From: Bacillota bacterium
Lineage (GTDB): Bacteria; Bacillota; Clostridia; Acetivibrionales; DSM-1351
Assembly: GCA_023398105.1 (NCBI GenBank)
Contig: JAEWST010000105.1
Location: 1 to 64,000 of the forward strand
Direction of reading: 5' to 3'
DNA length: 64,000 nucleotides
Shown here: in pieces, positions 53,001-61,803 of the stretch
Layout of the letters: the number at the start of each line of letters is the position of its first letter
How positions within the stretch are numbered: position 1 is the first letter of the stretch
Translations under genes and position numbers: made by a program
Notes under the pieces: generated by a model
What the model was told of the DNA's origin: nothing
What the model saw: only the letters and a program-made list of their open reading frames with translations
Database searches by the model: none

Positions 53001-54891
53001 GCTTTTAAATAGCGAGGACAATATTTGTAAAGAGATTGGAGACATGTTAAATAAGGATGGATGGACAACCTTCAATGCAGATAACGGCAGCCAGTATTCC
53101 AGTTTATCATTAAACAGTTTTTCAATAGGAAATAGCCAAGAGGAATATGACAAACTTATGGAAGAATTGAGCGATAAAGGAATTACTCATATTTTCCATA
53201 TGCTTTCACTTAGTGACATAGGTGAACCCTTAAGTATGGAAGAATTGGAATATCGTCTTGACAGAGGGGTTAACAGCTTGTTCCGCTTGTGTAAAGCCAT
53301 AATGAATCGCCGAATGCTAGGAGCAATATCTTTAGTAATCATAGCAAAACATGCTAATAAAGTCCTGCAAACAAGAGAAGCAATTAACCCAGAAAATGCT
53401 GCAATGTTTGGATTGGTAAAGGTACTTGCCAAAGAATATTCTAATATAAGATTTAAATGTTTAGATATAGATGATTCTACTCTTCCTAGTACTATATACA
53501 ATGAAATGTTAGATTTAAAGGACGATTATATTACCTTACGGAATGGTAAGAGATATATTGAGGAATTTGACATCCTAAATATTGAAGAGTTACCTGATAA
53601 TAAATTGCAGATAAGAAGTGGTGGGGTTTATCTGATAACTGGAGGATTGGGAGGAATAGGGCTTGAAATGTGCAGGTACTTGGCTTCTAAAGCGGAGGTA
53701 AACATTGCTATTGTTGGGCGTTCTGTTATTCCGAATAGAGATGCTTGGGAACTCATAAGTAAAGAGGAAAACAATGAAAAGCTAATAAAAAAATTAGAGA
53801 TAATAAAAGAGATAGAGCAGGTAGGTTCAAATGTAATGTATTATTCTGCAGATGTGGCATCTGAAACTGAGATAAGCAAGGTGCTTTGTCAGGTAAGAGA
53901 AAAGTGGGGAGTGATTAATGGAATTATACACAGTGCAGGAATTGCAGGTGAAGGATTGGCTTTAAGAAAGAAAGAGAGTATCTTCAAACAAGTTTTAAGT
54001 CCTAAAGTACAAGGAACATGGCTACTTGATCATTTAACGGCAAAAGATAAACTTGATTTTTTAGTTCTTTTCTCTTCAAATAATACATTGGAAGGTATGC
54101 AGGGACAGAGTGACTACACGTCAGCCAACAGTTATTTGGATGCGTTTTCAGCTTACAGAACTGGTATAGATAAAAGAACAATAACTATTAACTGGCCAGC
54201 CTGGAAGGAAACTGGTATGGCGTTTGATTATGGAGTTGCTGTTGATGGATTTATGAAGGCGATGTCAACCACAGATGCTTTAAATGCTTTTGAAAAAGTA
54301 TTAAACAAAGATATAGGCAGGGTTATTATTGGTGAGTTAAATAGTGCTGGTTCAGAAAAAGGGTTTGCGTTTTCTGATATGAAGCTAAGAATGTCAGATA
54401 AAATTAAGAAGGAAATAGAAAAGCCGATTAACAAAACCCATACTCCTCATCAAAATCATGTAAACAACAAGGAGGTTGAAATTACTCTTAAAGGAAAGCC
54501 TAACGGAGAATATACCGAAACCGAAATGAGTGTTGCTTTGATTTGGGGAGAAGTACTAGGGTTTAATGAATTTAATGTAAATGAAAGCTTTTTTGATATA
54601 GGCGGAGATTCTATCATGGTGACTAAGGTTCATGAATTCATTGAGAAAAAATACCCAAATAAGGTATTAATGGGGGATTTATTCTCATATACTTCTATTT
54701 CAAAACTTGCAAATTTTATTAGTGAATTGCCAAAAGATAAAGAGTCAAAAGAGAAAAAACCAAAAGAGACACAAAGGCAAGATAAGCATGTGGAATCAGA
54801 TATTTTAGCAATGTTTGACGAGATAGAAAAAGGCAATTTGTCAATGGATAACGCCAGTGAACTTATTGCTCAAATGGTAAAAAAGAAATAA
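50038..54891 (+). CDS. trans-AT type I PKS, KS-DH-KR-ACP
   Basis: 1617 residues. KS domain (about 40-460): Cys215 in DTACSSSLVA, His347 in EAHGTGTK, and NIGHLDNTAG. No AT domain follows; instead there is an AT-docking-type linker ending RLPTYPFEAKRCW. DH (about 665-945): EHKIDGNCVLVG, with Val where HxxxGxxxxP has Pro, and HPAMLDNAL. KR (about 1195-1375): LITGGLGGIG, HSAGIAGE, DYTSANSYLDAF. ACP: Ser1525 in IGGDSIM. It needs an AT encoded elsewhere. It would extend by two carbons and leave a hydroxyl or double bond. The first 20 residues are unusually hydrophobic and lack a good ribosome-binding site at ATG 50038; the true start is uncertain. Confidence 0.88.
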   Translation: MHIFLMFLCKILGMCIFMVGFDSVKIKGRDVKKNYNVEEVSKKEIAIIGIALKLPKANSIEDFWEVLKDGIDCVGDIPEGRRQDILDALRLNGIPQDRIDNSKAAFLDEIDKFDYNYFKLSPKESSLMDPNQRLFLQTAWEAMEDAGYGAGKLKGSRTGVYVGFSSDSEYRNLVSLTEQNYLSMALPGNVKPVVASRISYLMDFRGPSMIVDTACSSSLVAVHLAMKAIQNDECDIAIVGGAQLHLLPVRHAEIGVEASDGRAKTFDDQSDGTGTGEGVIAMLIKPLWKAMKDHDRIYAVIEGSAVNQDGNSNGLTTPNVIAQEDVIIRAWEKAGISPETVTYIEAHGTGTKLGDPIEIEGIQRAFGRYTDRKQFCAIGAVKTNIGHLDNTAGIAGLLKAVLCLENKQLVPSLHFKKPNSRISFENSPVYVSSRLADWVTDGNPRRCGVSAFGLSGTNCHIVLREAPEIEEIKETCEDSLHVLTLSAKNQIVLKNLIDSYKKFLKNSENITLEDICFTANTRREHYSDRLAIIFKNKKDLELKLNKIDLDKYKSIEKQEGIYYNSQNDMQEESQECTNSERQMKSMDIDSKIDEFVEKCKQNYQELEYICEEYIKGTEINWNRMYTEQKRRIVRLPTYPFEAKRCWINAQGQKTNINNNQNISTTGKPLLDRCITETPWIDIYATDFNIEKHWVLNEHKIDGNCVLVGTTHLEMVMEGCSKHFPEGVCFDTVQFLTPLFVQPEEVVHTQLLLRRDGEGFEFYVASRSDNRAGAAWVKHVEGRISSLKLKATEFADIAAIKNRCGSSYIIPDMEAYNTMTSFEFGLRWKNIKEVYIGQTELISTLEMPQEFQSELNDYPLHPAMLDNALATIPLLNKTLNILPGGKESNNIFLPFSYSDFNVFGALPEKFFSHVKMHGKVDEKSEIISFSIDFIDPSGNIFANIGDYSIKKVRKSKLDIQKNDNIFYQTHWIPSSAVPGLKTYEKGCALLLNSEDNICKEIGDMLNKDGWTTFNADNGSQYSSLSLNSFSIGNSQEEYDKLMEELSDKGITHIFHMLSLSDIGEPLSMEELEYRLDRGVNSLFRLCKAIMNRRMLGAISLVIIAKHANKVLQTREAINPENAAMFGLVKVLAKEYSNIRFKCLDIDDSTLPSTIYNEMLDLKDDYITLRNGKRYIEEFDILNIEELPDNKLQIRSGGVYLITGGLGGIGLEMCRYLASKAEVNIAIVGRSVIPNRDAWELISKEENNEKLIKKLEIIKEIEQVGSNVMYYSADVASETEISKVLCQVREKWGVINGIIHSAGIAGEGLALRKKESIFKQVLSPKVQGTWLLDHLTAKDKLDFLVLFSSNNTLEGMQGQSDYTSANSYLDAFSAYRTGIDKRTITINWPAWKETGMAFDYGVAVDGFMKAMSTTDALNAFEKVLNKDIGRVIIGELNSAGSEKGFAFSDMKLRMSDKIKKEIEKPINKTHTPHQNHVNNKEVEITLKGKPNGEYTETEMSVALIWGEVLGFNEFNVNESFFDIGGDSIMVTKVHEFIEKKYPNKVLMGDLFSYTSISKLANFISELPKDKESKEKKPKETQRQDKHVESDILAMFDEIEKGNLSMDNASELIAQMVKKK

Positions 54892-54910
54892 GAAATGAGG
54901 TGCTATTTTT

Positions 54911-57271
54911 ATGGATTGCTTGATAGTCGGATATAATGAATCGGTATTTGAAGAAGATGTAAATAGAATGAAATCCATGGGTACTAATTCAATATCTTTT
55001 AAGGATTTTGGGCTTGGATATATTAATTATAAGGATAAGCCATACAGGGCATTGGATATTCTTACACATTTCTATTACGAAAAGCAAGATACCAATAAAC
55101 ATATATTCCACAATGCAGATGTTTTATGGCAGGTAATAATGTATTTGGGTACTTCTCTTAATAAACATGGATTCAGTTTTGATTATATTAACCTATTCCA
55201 GTTTGAGAAGGATAAGCTTAAAGAAAAACTACTTAATGAAGACATAAAGGCAATTGCCATTACAACAACAATATATGTAAGCGTTCACCCTATACTTGAG
55301 GTTGTATCCTTTGTAAGAAAATACAATAAAACAGCAAAAATAATAGTAGGGGGTCCTTATATTTCAAAACAGTGTGAGGAGATGGATAATGCTACAAATC
55401 AATCAATTTTCAAGCTTATTGATGCTGATTTTTATATAAACAGCCTTGAGGGTGAAGCTACACTATTAAACTTAATTAAAGAAATAAAAGGAAATGAACA
55501 GTATGAGAGTATTGACAATATAGCGTACAGATGTGGTGACGATTACATATTTACTAACACTTCAAAAGAGTCAAATTCTCTTGAAGAAAATATGATTGAT
55601 TATACACTATTTCCAAAAGAACATATCGGAGAAACAGTAAATATAAGAACTTCAAAGTCCTGTCCTTTTGCATGTGCATATTGCGGCTTTCCATTAAGAG
55701 CTGAAAAATATTCCTTTATAAGTGTAGAACGTGTTGAGAGAGAATTAAATGCACTAAGGGATATTGGGAGCATAAAATATATAAATTTTATTGATGATAC
55801 CTTCAATATTCCTAAGGAGCGATTTAAACATATACTCGAAATGATGATACGCAACAAGTATGACTTTAAATGGTACAGTTTCTATCGATCAGATTTTGGA
55901 GATGAGGAAATCATTGATCTTATGAAAGCAGCAGGATGTATAGGCGTTTTTCTAGGCGTTGAGTCTGCTAATAACGATATGCTTAAAAGAATGAACAAAA
56001 CGGCTAAAGTTGAGAATTATATAAAAACTATACCATATCTTAAAAAAGTTGGAATCAAAATTTTTGTTTCAACAATTATTGGGTTCCCAGGTGAAACTTA
56101 TGAGAGTGCAAAAGAAACCTTTGATTTCATGGAGGAAACAAAACCAGACTTTTTCAGACCTCAGATTTGGTGGAGTGATCCACTCACGCCTATATTGCAA
56201 AAAAAAGAAGAGTATAGCATAAAAGGATTGGGTTTTAATTGGACACATTATTCTATGGATTCTCATACAGCGTATGACCTATTTGAAAAAACATTTTTAG
56301 CAATTGAAAATTCAATTTGGATTCCAGACCCAGGGTTTAATGCTTATGGAATGTACTATTTGTTGCAGAGGGGAATGACTATGCAACAGGTAGAGACATT
56401 TTTAAAATGCTTTAATGCAGCTGTAAAATATAAAATACTTAACCCTGGAAAAGAGAATATTTGTGGACAGGTTCTTGATAATCTTAGAAGAAGTTGCTTG
56501 TTTGACAATGGTGAAGTGACTGAAATCAGTCAGCTTGACGAGTTGTCTGGAGCTAGGTATAAAGAGGCCGAAAAGTATTGGATAAAGGTATTTGCTTCAT
56601 ATAAAAAATCTACAGATAAATTAAATAATAGCAAAGATGAATTATTAAGTTGTAATACAGTTTCCTATAAACTTAGCCAGGATTTTGCAGTAAGCGAGAA
56701 TTATAAAGACATTTTGCTTGCCGCATATGGTTTAGTGCTTTCAAAAATCAATATACTTGAGAAAGTTACAATATTAACAGCAGATGACAATGAATATGTA
56801 TTTCCTGTAGTACTGGACATTATTGATGGAAAGACAGTTGAAAATTTTATTAATGAAATTGGTAAAAATATTGAAGAAGCTGGAAGACACAGGACTTATG
56901 CTTTGAATATTTTAACTAATCCTATACGTATGCAAGAGTATGGCTTGCAATGTCCTGAATTTACATATGGATTTTTGGAAACAAAAAGTGAACACACCCA
57001 GATGATTGATAGACTTGGGTATTTCCCTGGAATATATGAACAAACAGGAATTACTTTTAGGGTAGTCAATAACGATAGCGAGTGTAAATTATTTTTTGAT
57101 TATAAGGATTCACTATATACAGCTGAGGATATCCAAAAAATAGGAAACTACATGATAGCAATACTTAAAATTCTAAATGAGAAAGCAGATATCCCACTTG
57201 CAGATGTAAAAGTAAGTGAAAGCGAAAATAAATGGCTAAATGGATTAGAGGAAGAAGAATTTAATTTTTAA
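54911..57271 (+). CDS. B12-binding radical SAM (PhpK-like) fused to a half condensation domain
   Basis: 786 residues. Residues about 1-215 form a cobalamin-binding-type domain (IAITTTIYVSVHP, IIVGGPYIS). The radical SAM core (about 235-460) has SKSCPFACAYCGFPLRAEK (CxxxCxxC), FIDDTFNIP, and IIGFPGETYES. This arrangement and length recall the PhpK family (P-methyltransferase of phosalacine) and related radical SAM enzymes in NRPS/PKS clusters. Residues about 560-786 are unexpected: they resemble the C-terminal half of a condensation domain, like the tail of 47709-49970. C-methylation of a carrier-bound chain is the likeliest job (inference). It starts 19 bases after the PKS. Confidence 0.8.
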   Translation: MDCLIVGYNESVFEEDVNRMKSMGTNSISFKDFGLGYINYKDKPYRALDILTHFYYEKQDTNKHIFHNADVLWQVIMYLGTSLNKHGFSFDYINLFQFEKDKLKEKLLNEDIKAIAITTTIYVSVHPILEVVSFVRKYNKTAKIIVGGPYISKQCEEMDNATNQSIFKLIDADFYINSLEGEATLLNLIKEIKGNEQYESIDNIAYRCGDDYIFTNTSKESNSLEENMIDYTLFPKEHIGETVNIRTSKSCPFACAYCGFPLRAEKYSFISVERVERELNALRDIGSIKYINFIDDTFNIPKERFKHILEMMIRNKYDFKWYSFYRSDFGDEEIIDLMKAAGCIGVFLGVESANNDMLKRMNKTAKVENYIKTIPYLKKVGIKIFVSTIIGFPGETYESAKETFDFMEETKPDFFRPQIWWSDPLTPILQKKEEYSIKGLGFNWTHYSMDSHTAYDLFEKTFLAIENSIWIPDPGFNAYGMYYLLQRGMTMQQVETFLKCFNAAVKYKILNPGKENICGQVLDNLRRSCLFDNGEVTEISQLDELSGARYKEAEKYWIKVFASYKKSTDKLNNSKDELLSCNTVSYKLSQDFAVSENYKDILLAAYGLVLSKINILEKVTILTADDNEYVFPVVLDIIDGKTVENFINEIGKNIEEAGRHRTYALNILTNPIRMQEYGLQCPEFTYGFLETKSEHTQMIDRLGYFPGIYEQTGITFRVVNNDSECKLFFDYKDSLYTAEDIQKIGNYMIAILKILNEKADIPLADVKVSESENKWLNGLEEEEFNF

Positions 57272-57314
57272 TAGAAATAAAGCTCAAAATCATAAATTAA
57301 GGAAGTGTAGAGAT

Positions 57315-60300
57315 ATGGATTCACAAAATGAGCAGAAAATAATTGAAAGCAGGAGCTATTGGCTAAAAAAACTATTAGGTAGTGCAGATACTACAGGCAT
57401 AAAACAGGACTTCTACAGAATGCATAACCATGTTAGAAGTGATAAATTTTCTGAAATAGATATTAATAAAGCTTTGTGCGAAAAACTGAATAAGTTAGCA
57501 AACGGAAAAGACTTTCTGTTATATGTAGCATTGATGGCAGCTCTTAATATATGCCTATACAAATATAATGCAAGTGACAGTATTATTGTAGGCAGTCCAT
57601 GCCTAAAAGAAGGTAATATTGAAGCAGAAAGAAATGCTGTCGTAATTGTAAACAAAATAGACCGAAGTATGAACTTCCGTAACTTTCTATTAAACGTTAG
57701 AAAAAATCTTTTATTGGATTATGAGCATCAGGAATATCCTATTTCCAGCTTAATTAGTGAGCTTAAGCTTAATGCAATACAGGGGAAATGCCCATTATTC
57801 GATATTGTATTGCTGCTAACAAATATACATTGTGAGCTACCAAATGTAAACAATGTTAACTATGTTAACAATGATATTACAATTTCTTTTACAAAAAACA
57901 ATGAGAATATAAGTGGCCAGATTAAATATGATGGCAGTATTTATAACGATGAAACGATAAAAACTTTTATAAGCTATTACCTAAATGTACTAAATAGCAC
58001 ACTTGATGATACAAATATTGAAATATCAAAGGTTAGTATATTTAGCCATGAAGAACTAGAAAAATTTGAGCAATGGAATAAAAATAGTAAAGTGTACAAC
58101 AAAGAAAAATGTGTACATCAGCTTTTCGAAGAACAGGCTCAAAAAACACCTGATGCAATAGCAGTTGTATTTGGTGACAAAAAACTATCATATGCGCAGT
58201 TAGATTTAAAATCTAGTAAGCTTGCCAGGTATATTAGGAAGCTTGGTGTAACTCCAAACAGTCTCGTGGGTATATGCATGGAACCTTCCATCGAAATGGT
58301 AATAGGGCTAATTGGTATATTGAAATCAGGAGTAGCTTATGTACCTGTAGATGCAAAATATCCGAAAGACCGTATAAACTATATGCTAAAGGATGCAAAC
58401 CCAGTAGTTGTATTGACAAAGACATCTCTTGCTGAGCTACTGGATGATATAAATTCCAATTTACTATTTCTTGATGTAGAGTGGAACAAAATTGATAGCG
58501 GAGATTGTGAAAATATATTTCTTGATGGAGTAACAGCAGAAAATTTGGCATATATCATTTACACATCTGGTTCTACTGGGAAGCCAAAGGGGTCAGGTGT
58601 TTATCAACGGGGTTGGATGAATTTATTAAATTGGTTTATTCAGGAGTTTAGTATAAGTTCTGAGGATAAAGTATTGCTGATATCATCATTTTCCTTTGAT
58701 CTAACTCAAAAAAATATCTTTGCCCCTCTAATCAAGGGTGGAGAACTGCATATACCTGCAACAGAGTACTATGATCCTGATTTTATCCTTAAATCTGTTT
58801 GTAGTAAGGGAATAACGCTATTAAACTGTACACCAAGTGCTTTTTACCCTTTGGTGGATTTAGAAGACTTTGATAAGTTAGCTTCCATCAGGTGTCTGTT
58901 TTTAGGAGGAGAAACAATTTCATTGCCGAGACTGAAAAAATGGATAGAATCAAAGTACTACTCGGCTAAGATTGTGAATACATATGGACCAACTGAGTGT
59001 ACAGATATATGTGCGTTCTATACTGTTACACAAGAAGATTATGAAAAATTAAACACAATTCCTATTGGAAAACCTATATATAATACACAACTATATATTC
59101 TAAACAGTTTAAATGAGATGGTTCCACTAGGAATGACAGGAGAATTGTGTATTGCGGGAGATGGAGTTGGCATAGGTTATATAAACGATGAAGCCTTGAC
59201 AAAAGAAAAGTTCATAAATAACCCATTCAGTTTAAATAATAATGAACTCTTATATAAGACAGGCGATTTAGCATGTTATTTACCTGACGGAAACATTAAT
59301 TATATTGGAAGGATAGACCATCAAGTAAAAGTACGTGGCTTCAGAATAGAATTAGGTGAAGTTGAAACTGCACTTAAACAACATAGTTCGGTAGAAGAAG
59401 CTGTAGTTCTTGTAAAGGAAAGCTCATCTGGAGACAAAAAATTAGAGGCGTTTATTGTTCCAGATCAGCAAAGTGCAACTGTAGTAAAGAAATTGGCAGA
59501 GTTTGAGCGAAAAGGCATACTTGATAAACATAATGTATATGAATTACAAAATCAAATGACATTTTTTCACTTAAATAAAACAGAAACAGAGTTTATATAT
59601 AGAGAAATTTTTGAAGAGCAGTCTTACCTGCAAAATGGCATTACACTTGAGGAAGGAAGCACTGTAATGGATGTTGGAGCCAACATAGGCATGTTTTCAA
59701 TTTTTGCAAACATAGTATGTAAAAAAAATGTGCAAATATATGCTTTTGAGCCTATTGATCCAATATTTGAGGTTTTAGAAAAAAATATTGAGCTTTATTG
59801 CAATGGTAACGTAAAAGTTTTCAAATGTGGGTTGGCAGATATTCCAAGAAGTGAAGATATTACCTACTATCCAAATGTTTCAATCATGTCAGGAAGATAT
59901 GCAGACAGCAAAGAGGATCAAGAAAATGTTAAAACTACAATATTTCATGAAATGTCTCAGAGCGGAAATAAGACAGAACTCACAGAGCAGGAAATAGATG
60001 AGCTTGTGAGTGAACGCTTAAGAAGCGAGCTTTATAATTGTAAATTAACTACAATATCGGAAGTAGTAAAGGAGAATGGTATTGAAAAGATAGATCTTTT
60101 AAAGATTGATGTTGAGAAGAGTGAACTTGATATATTAAAAGGCATTTCTAACGAGGATTGGGGAAAAATCAAGCAAATAGTTCTTGAACTCCATGATATA
60201 GATGGAAGGCTATTTGAAGTTAAGTCACTTCTTGAATCCAAAGGATATGTAGTGACTTATTGTAAAGATTCAAAACTGGAGGAAAATGAGATTTATAATC

Positions 60301-60812
60301 TATATGCTATTTCAAGTGATATAAAGGAAGGTAAGAAATCATATAGTTCCAGTCAAAAAGAATTGAGGTTATGGCACAGTGGAAGTGCAATGATAAATGA
60401 TATTAGGGAATGGATTAAGGACAAACTCCCTGAATATATGATACCATCAAACATTACATTTGTGGATGAGATTCCTCTTACGCCAAATGGAAAGGTTAAT
60501 CGTGAGGCATTACTGGAATATGGCGAGGAGCATCAGCAGGTTAAGGATGACTTTGAAGCACCGAGAAATGAGTTGGAAGAAACAATTGCAAATATTTGGA
60601 CAGAAGTGCTGGAGCTCAAATCAGTTGGAATAAATGATAACTTTCTACAGATAGGAGGGCATTCGCTGCTTGCGACAGCTATTATATCACGCTTGCGAAA
60701 GCTTTATAAAGTAGAAGTGCCAATTTTCCTGTTTTTTGAAAACCCGACAATTAGTAAGTTGGCTAAGGTGTTTGAAGATTTATTGGAAAAGAGTAATGGG
60801 AAAGTTGAGTGA
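57315..60812 (+). CDS. NRPS half-C-A(FkbM)-PCP with interrupted adenylation domain
   Basis: 1165 residues. Residues 1-260 are the second half of a condensation domain without HHxxxDG. The adenylation domain begins near 265 (YTSGSTGKPKG near 415); after the RGFRIELGEVE core motif an FkbM-type methyltransferase is inserted (about 730-1000; VMDVGANIGMF, FEPIDPIFEVL, LLKIDVEKSE). The A domain resumes with the PLTPNGKVNREAL motif, then a carrier domain with Ser1117 in IGGHSLLA. The specificity residues read as DLKNFGTDIK, which I cannot match to a known amino acid; the acidic residue at position 8 may hint at a basic side chain. FkbM domains are O- or N-methyltransferases. Confidence 0.87.
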   Translation: MDSQNEQKIIESRSYWLKKLLGSADTTGIKQDFYRMHNHVRSDKFSEIDINKALCEKLNKLANGKDFLLYVALMAALNICLYKYNASDSIIVGSPCLKEGNIEAERNAVVIVNKIDRSMNFRNFLLNVRKNLLLDYEHQEYPISSLISELKLNAIQGKCPLFDIVLLLTNIHCELPNVNNVNYVNNDITISFTKNNENISGQIKYDGSIYNDETIKTFISYYLNVLNSTLDDTNIEISKVSIFSHEELEKFEQWNKNSKVYNKEKCVHQLFEEQAQKTPDAIAVVFGDKKLSYAQLDLKSSKLARYIRKLGVTPNSLVGICMEPSIEMVIGLIGILKSGVAYVPVDAKYPKDRINYMLKDANPVVVLTKTSLAELLDDINSNLLFLDVEWNKIDSGDCENIFLDGVTAENLAYIIYTSGSTGKPKGSGVYQRGWMNLLNWFIQEFSISSEDKVLLISSFSFDLTQKNIFAPLIKGGELHIPATEYYDPDFILKSVCSKGITLLNCTPSAFYPLVDLEDFDKLASIRCLFLGGETISLPRLKKWIESKYYSAKIVNTYGPTECTDICAFYTVTQEDYEKLNTIPIGKPIYNTQLYILNSLNEMVPLGMTGELCIAGDGVGIGYINDEALTKEKFINNPFSLNNNELLYKTGDLACYLPDGNINYIGRIDHQVKVRGFRIELGEVETALKQHSSVEEAVVLVKESSSGDKKLEAFIVPDQQSATVVKKLAEFERKGILDKHNVYELQNQMTFFHLNKTETEFIYREIFEEQSYLQNGITLEEGSTVMDVGANIGMFSIFANIVCKKNVQIYAFEPIDPIFEVLEKNIELYCNGNVKVFKCGLADIPRSEDITYYPNVSIMSGRYADSKEDQENVKTTIFHEMSQSGNKTELTEQEIDELVSERLRSELYNCKLTTISEVVKENGIEKIDLLKIDVEKSELDILKGISNEDWGKIKQIVLELHDIDGRLFEVKSLLESKGYVVTYCKDSKLEENEIYNLYAISSDIKEGKKSYSSSQKELRLWHSGSAMINDIREWIKDKLPEYMIPSNITFVDEIPLTPNGKVNREALLEYGEEHQQVKDDFEAPRNELEETIANIWTEVLELKSVGINDNFLQIGGHSLLATAIISRLRKLYKVEVPIFLFFENPTISKLAKVFEDLLEKSNGKVE

Positions 60813-60848
60813 ATTAGTATAAAAAATATTTGGAAAGGTAGAAGAAAA

Positions 60849-61799
60849 ATGGCTGGAATTATTTATTCTGATTATTATTTACCCGATTATTATTTGCCCG
60901 TTTGGGATTTTCTAAAGTGTAGTAAATTTAAACATGCACGGGATGAAGATTTCTGTGAGTGTTTTATAAGCCAGAGCAAGCAGGAATTGGTTTGTATTGA
61001 GCAGGAAAAAGATGAAATACAGATGTTGAATGTGATAATGAAGCGATTCTTTGAAAACTGTAATATTCCACGTGATGAGATTACTCAGATTATCTATACA
61101 AGTTTAGATAATTGGAAAAAAGAGGCTGTATATATACCCTACTATATTCAAGAAAACTATGGTTTAAGCAAGGCTTCTGTCACAGGAGTAGTGCAGGAGT
61201 GTGTAACAACTCTTCAGGCTTTCCAGTATGCAAGTGCAGTAGTAGACAGTGGTATGGCAAAAAATGTGCTAATAATTTCTGTTTGCTATGGAAGACAGAT
61301 GGAAGAGAGATATACTGGTACAACGGTTGTAGGAGATGGAGCCAGTATTGCATTAGTTGGAAAAAACAATCTTAATAGTGAGATTATTGGCTCTGCCTCA
61401 TTATCAGATGGAAGATACAGCTTTTATAAGTATAACAATATGGTTCCTAAAGTTAGTGGAATGGAAATAGCAAAAAAAGGAACAGAGTTTATTATTAACC
61501 TATTAAAGGATAATAATTTAACTCTAGATGATATTGCTTTGATCATTCCTCAAAATATAAATTACTCCGAATATCACATGTATTCACAGAATATGGGGAT
61601 TAGCATTGATAAATTCTTTGTTAAGAACATTAGTAAGGGAGGACATTTAGCAGAAGTAGATTCTGTTAGAAATTATACTGACCTCATAAGAGAAACTACT
61701 GAACCAGTAAGAGATAAGGTTCTGTTATATGGTTCAGGAACCATAGGAGATGGTATGGATGCCGTATACAATGGTGTTATTTTAGATATAAGGAGATAA
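60849..61799 (+). CDS. KAS III (FabH)-like thiolase-fold enzyme, atypical triad
   Basis: 316 residues. The thiolase fold is seen in VVQECVTTLQAFQYA (nucleophile Cys about 117) and TTVVGDGASIALV. At the FabH His position the text is IIPQNINYSE, not HQAN, and at the Asn position KGGHLAEVDS. Thus the usual Cys-His-Asn triad is changed; a His is present in the later loop. Relatives with altered triads include acyltransferases (CerJ type) and ketosynthases acting on carrier-bound chains. It lies between an NRPS and a PKS and could release or esterify the chain. The next PKS start follows after four bases behind AAGGAGAT. Confidence 0.75.
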   Translation: MAGIIYSDYYLPDYYLPVWDFLKCSKFKHARDEDFCECFISQSKQELVCIEQEKDEIQMLNVIMKRFFENCNIPRDEITQIIYTSLDNWKKEAVYIPYYIQENYGLSKASVTGVVQECVTTLQAFQYASAVVDSGMAKNVLIISVCYGRQMEERYTGTTVVGDGASIALVGKNNLNSEIIGSASLSDGRYSFYKYNNMVPKVSGMEIAKKGTEFIINLLKDNNLTLDDIALIIPQNINYSEYHMYSQNMGISIDKFFVKNISKGGHLAEVDSVRNYTDLIRETTEPVRDKVLLYGSGTIGDGMDAVYNGVILDIRR

Positions 61800-61803
61800 T
61801 CAA

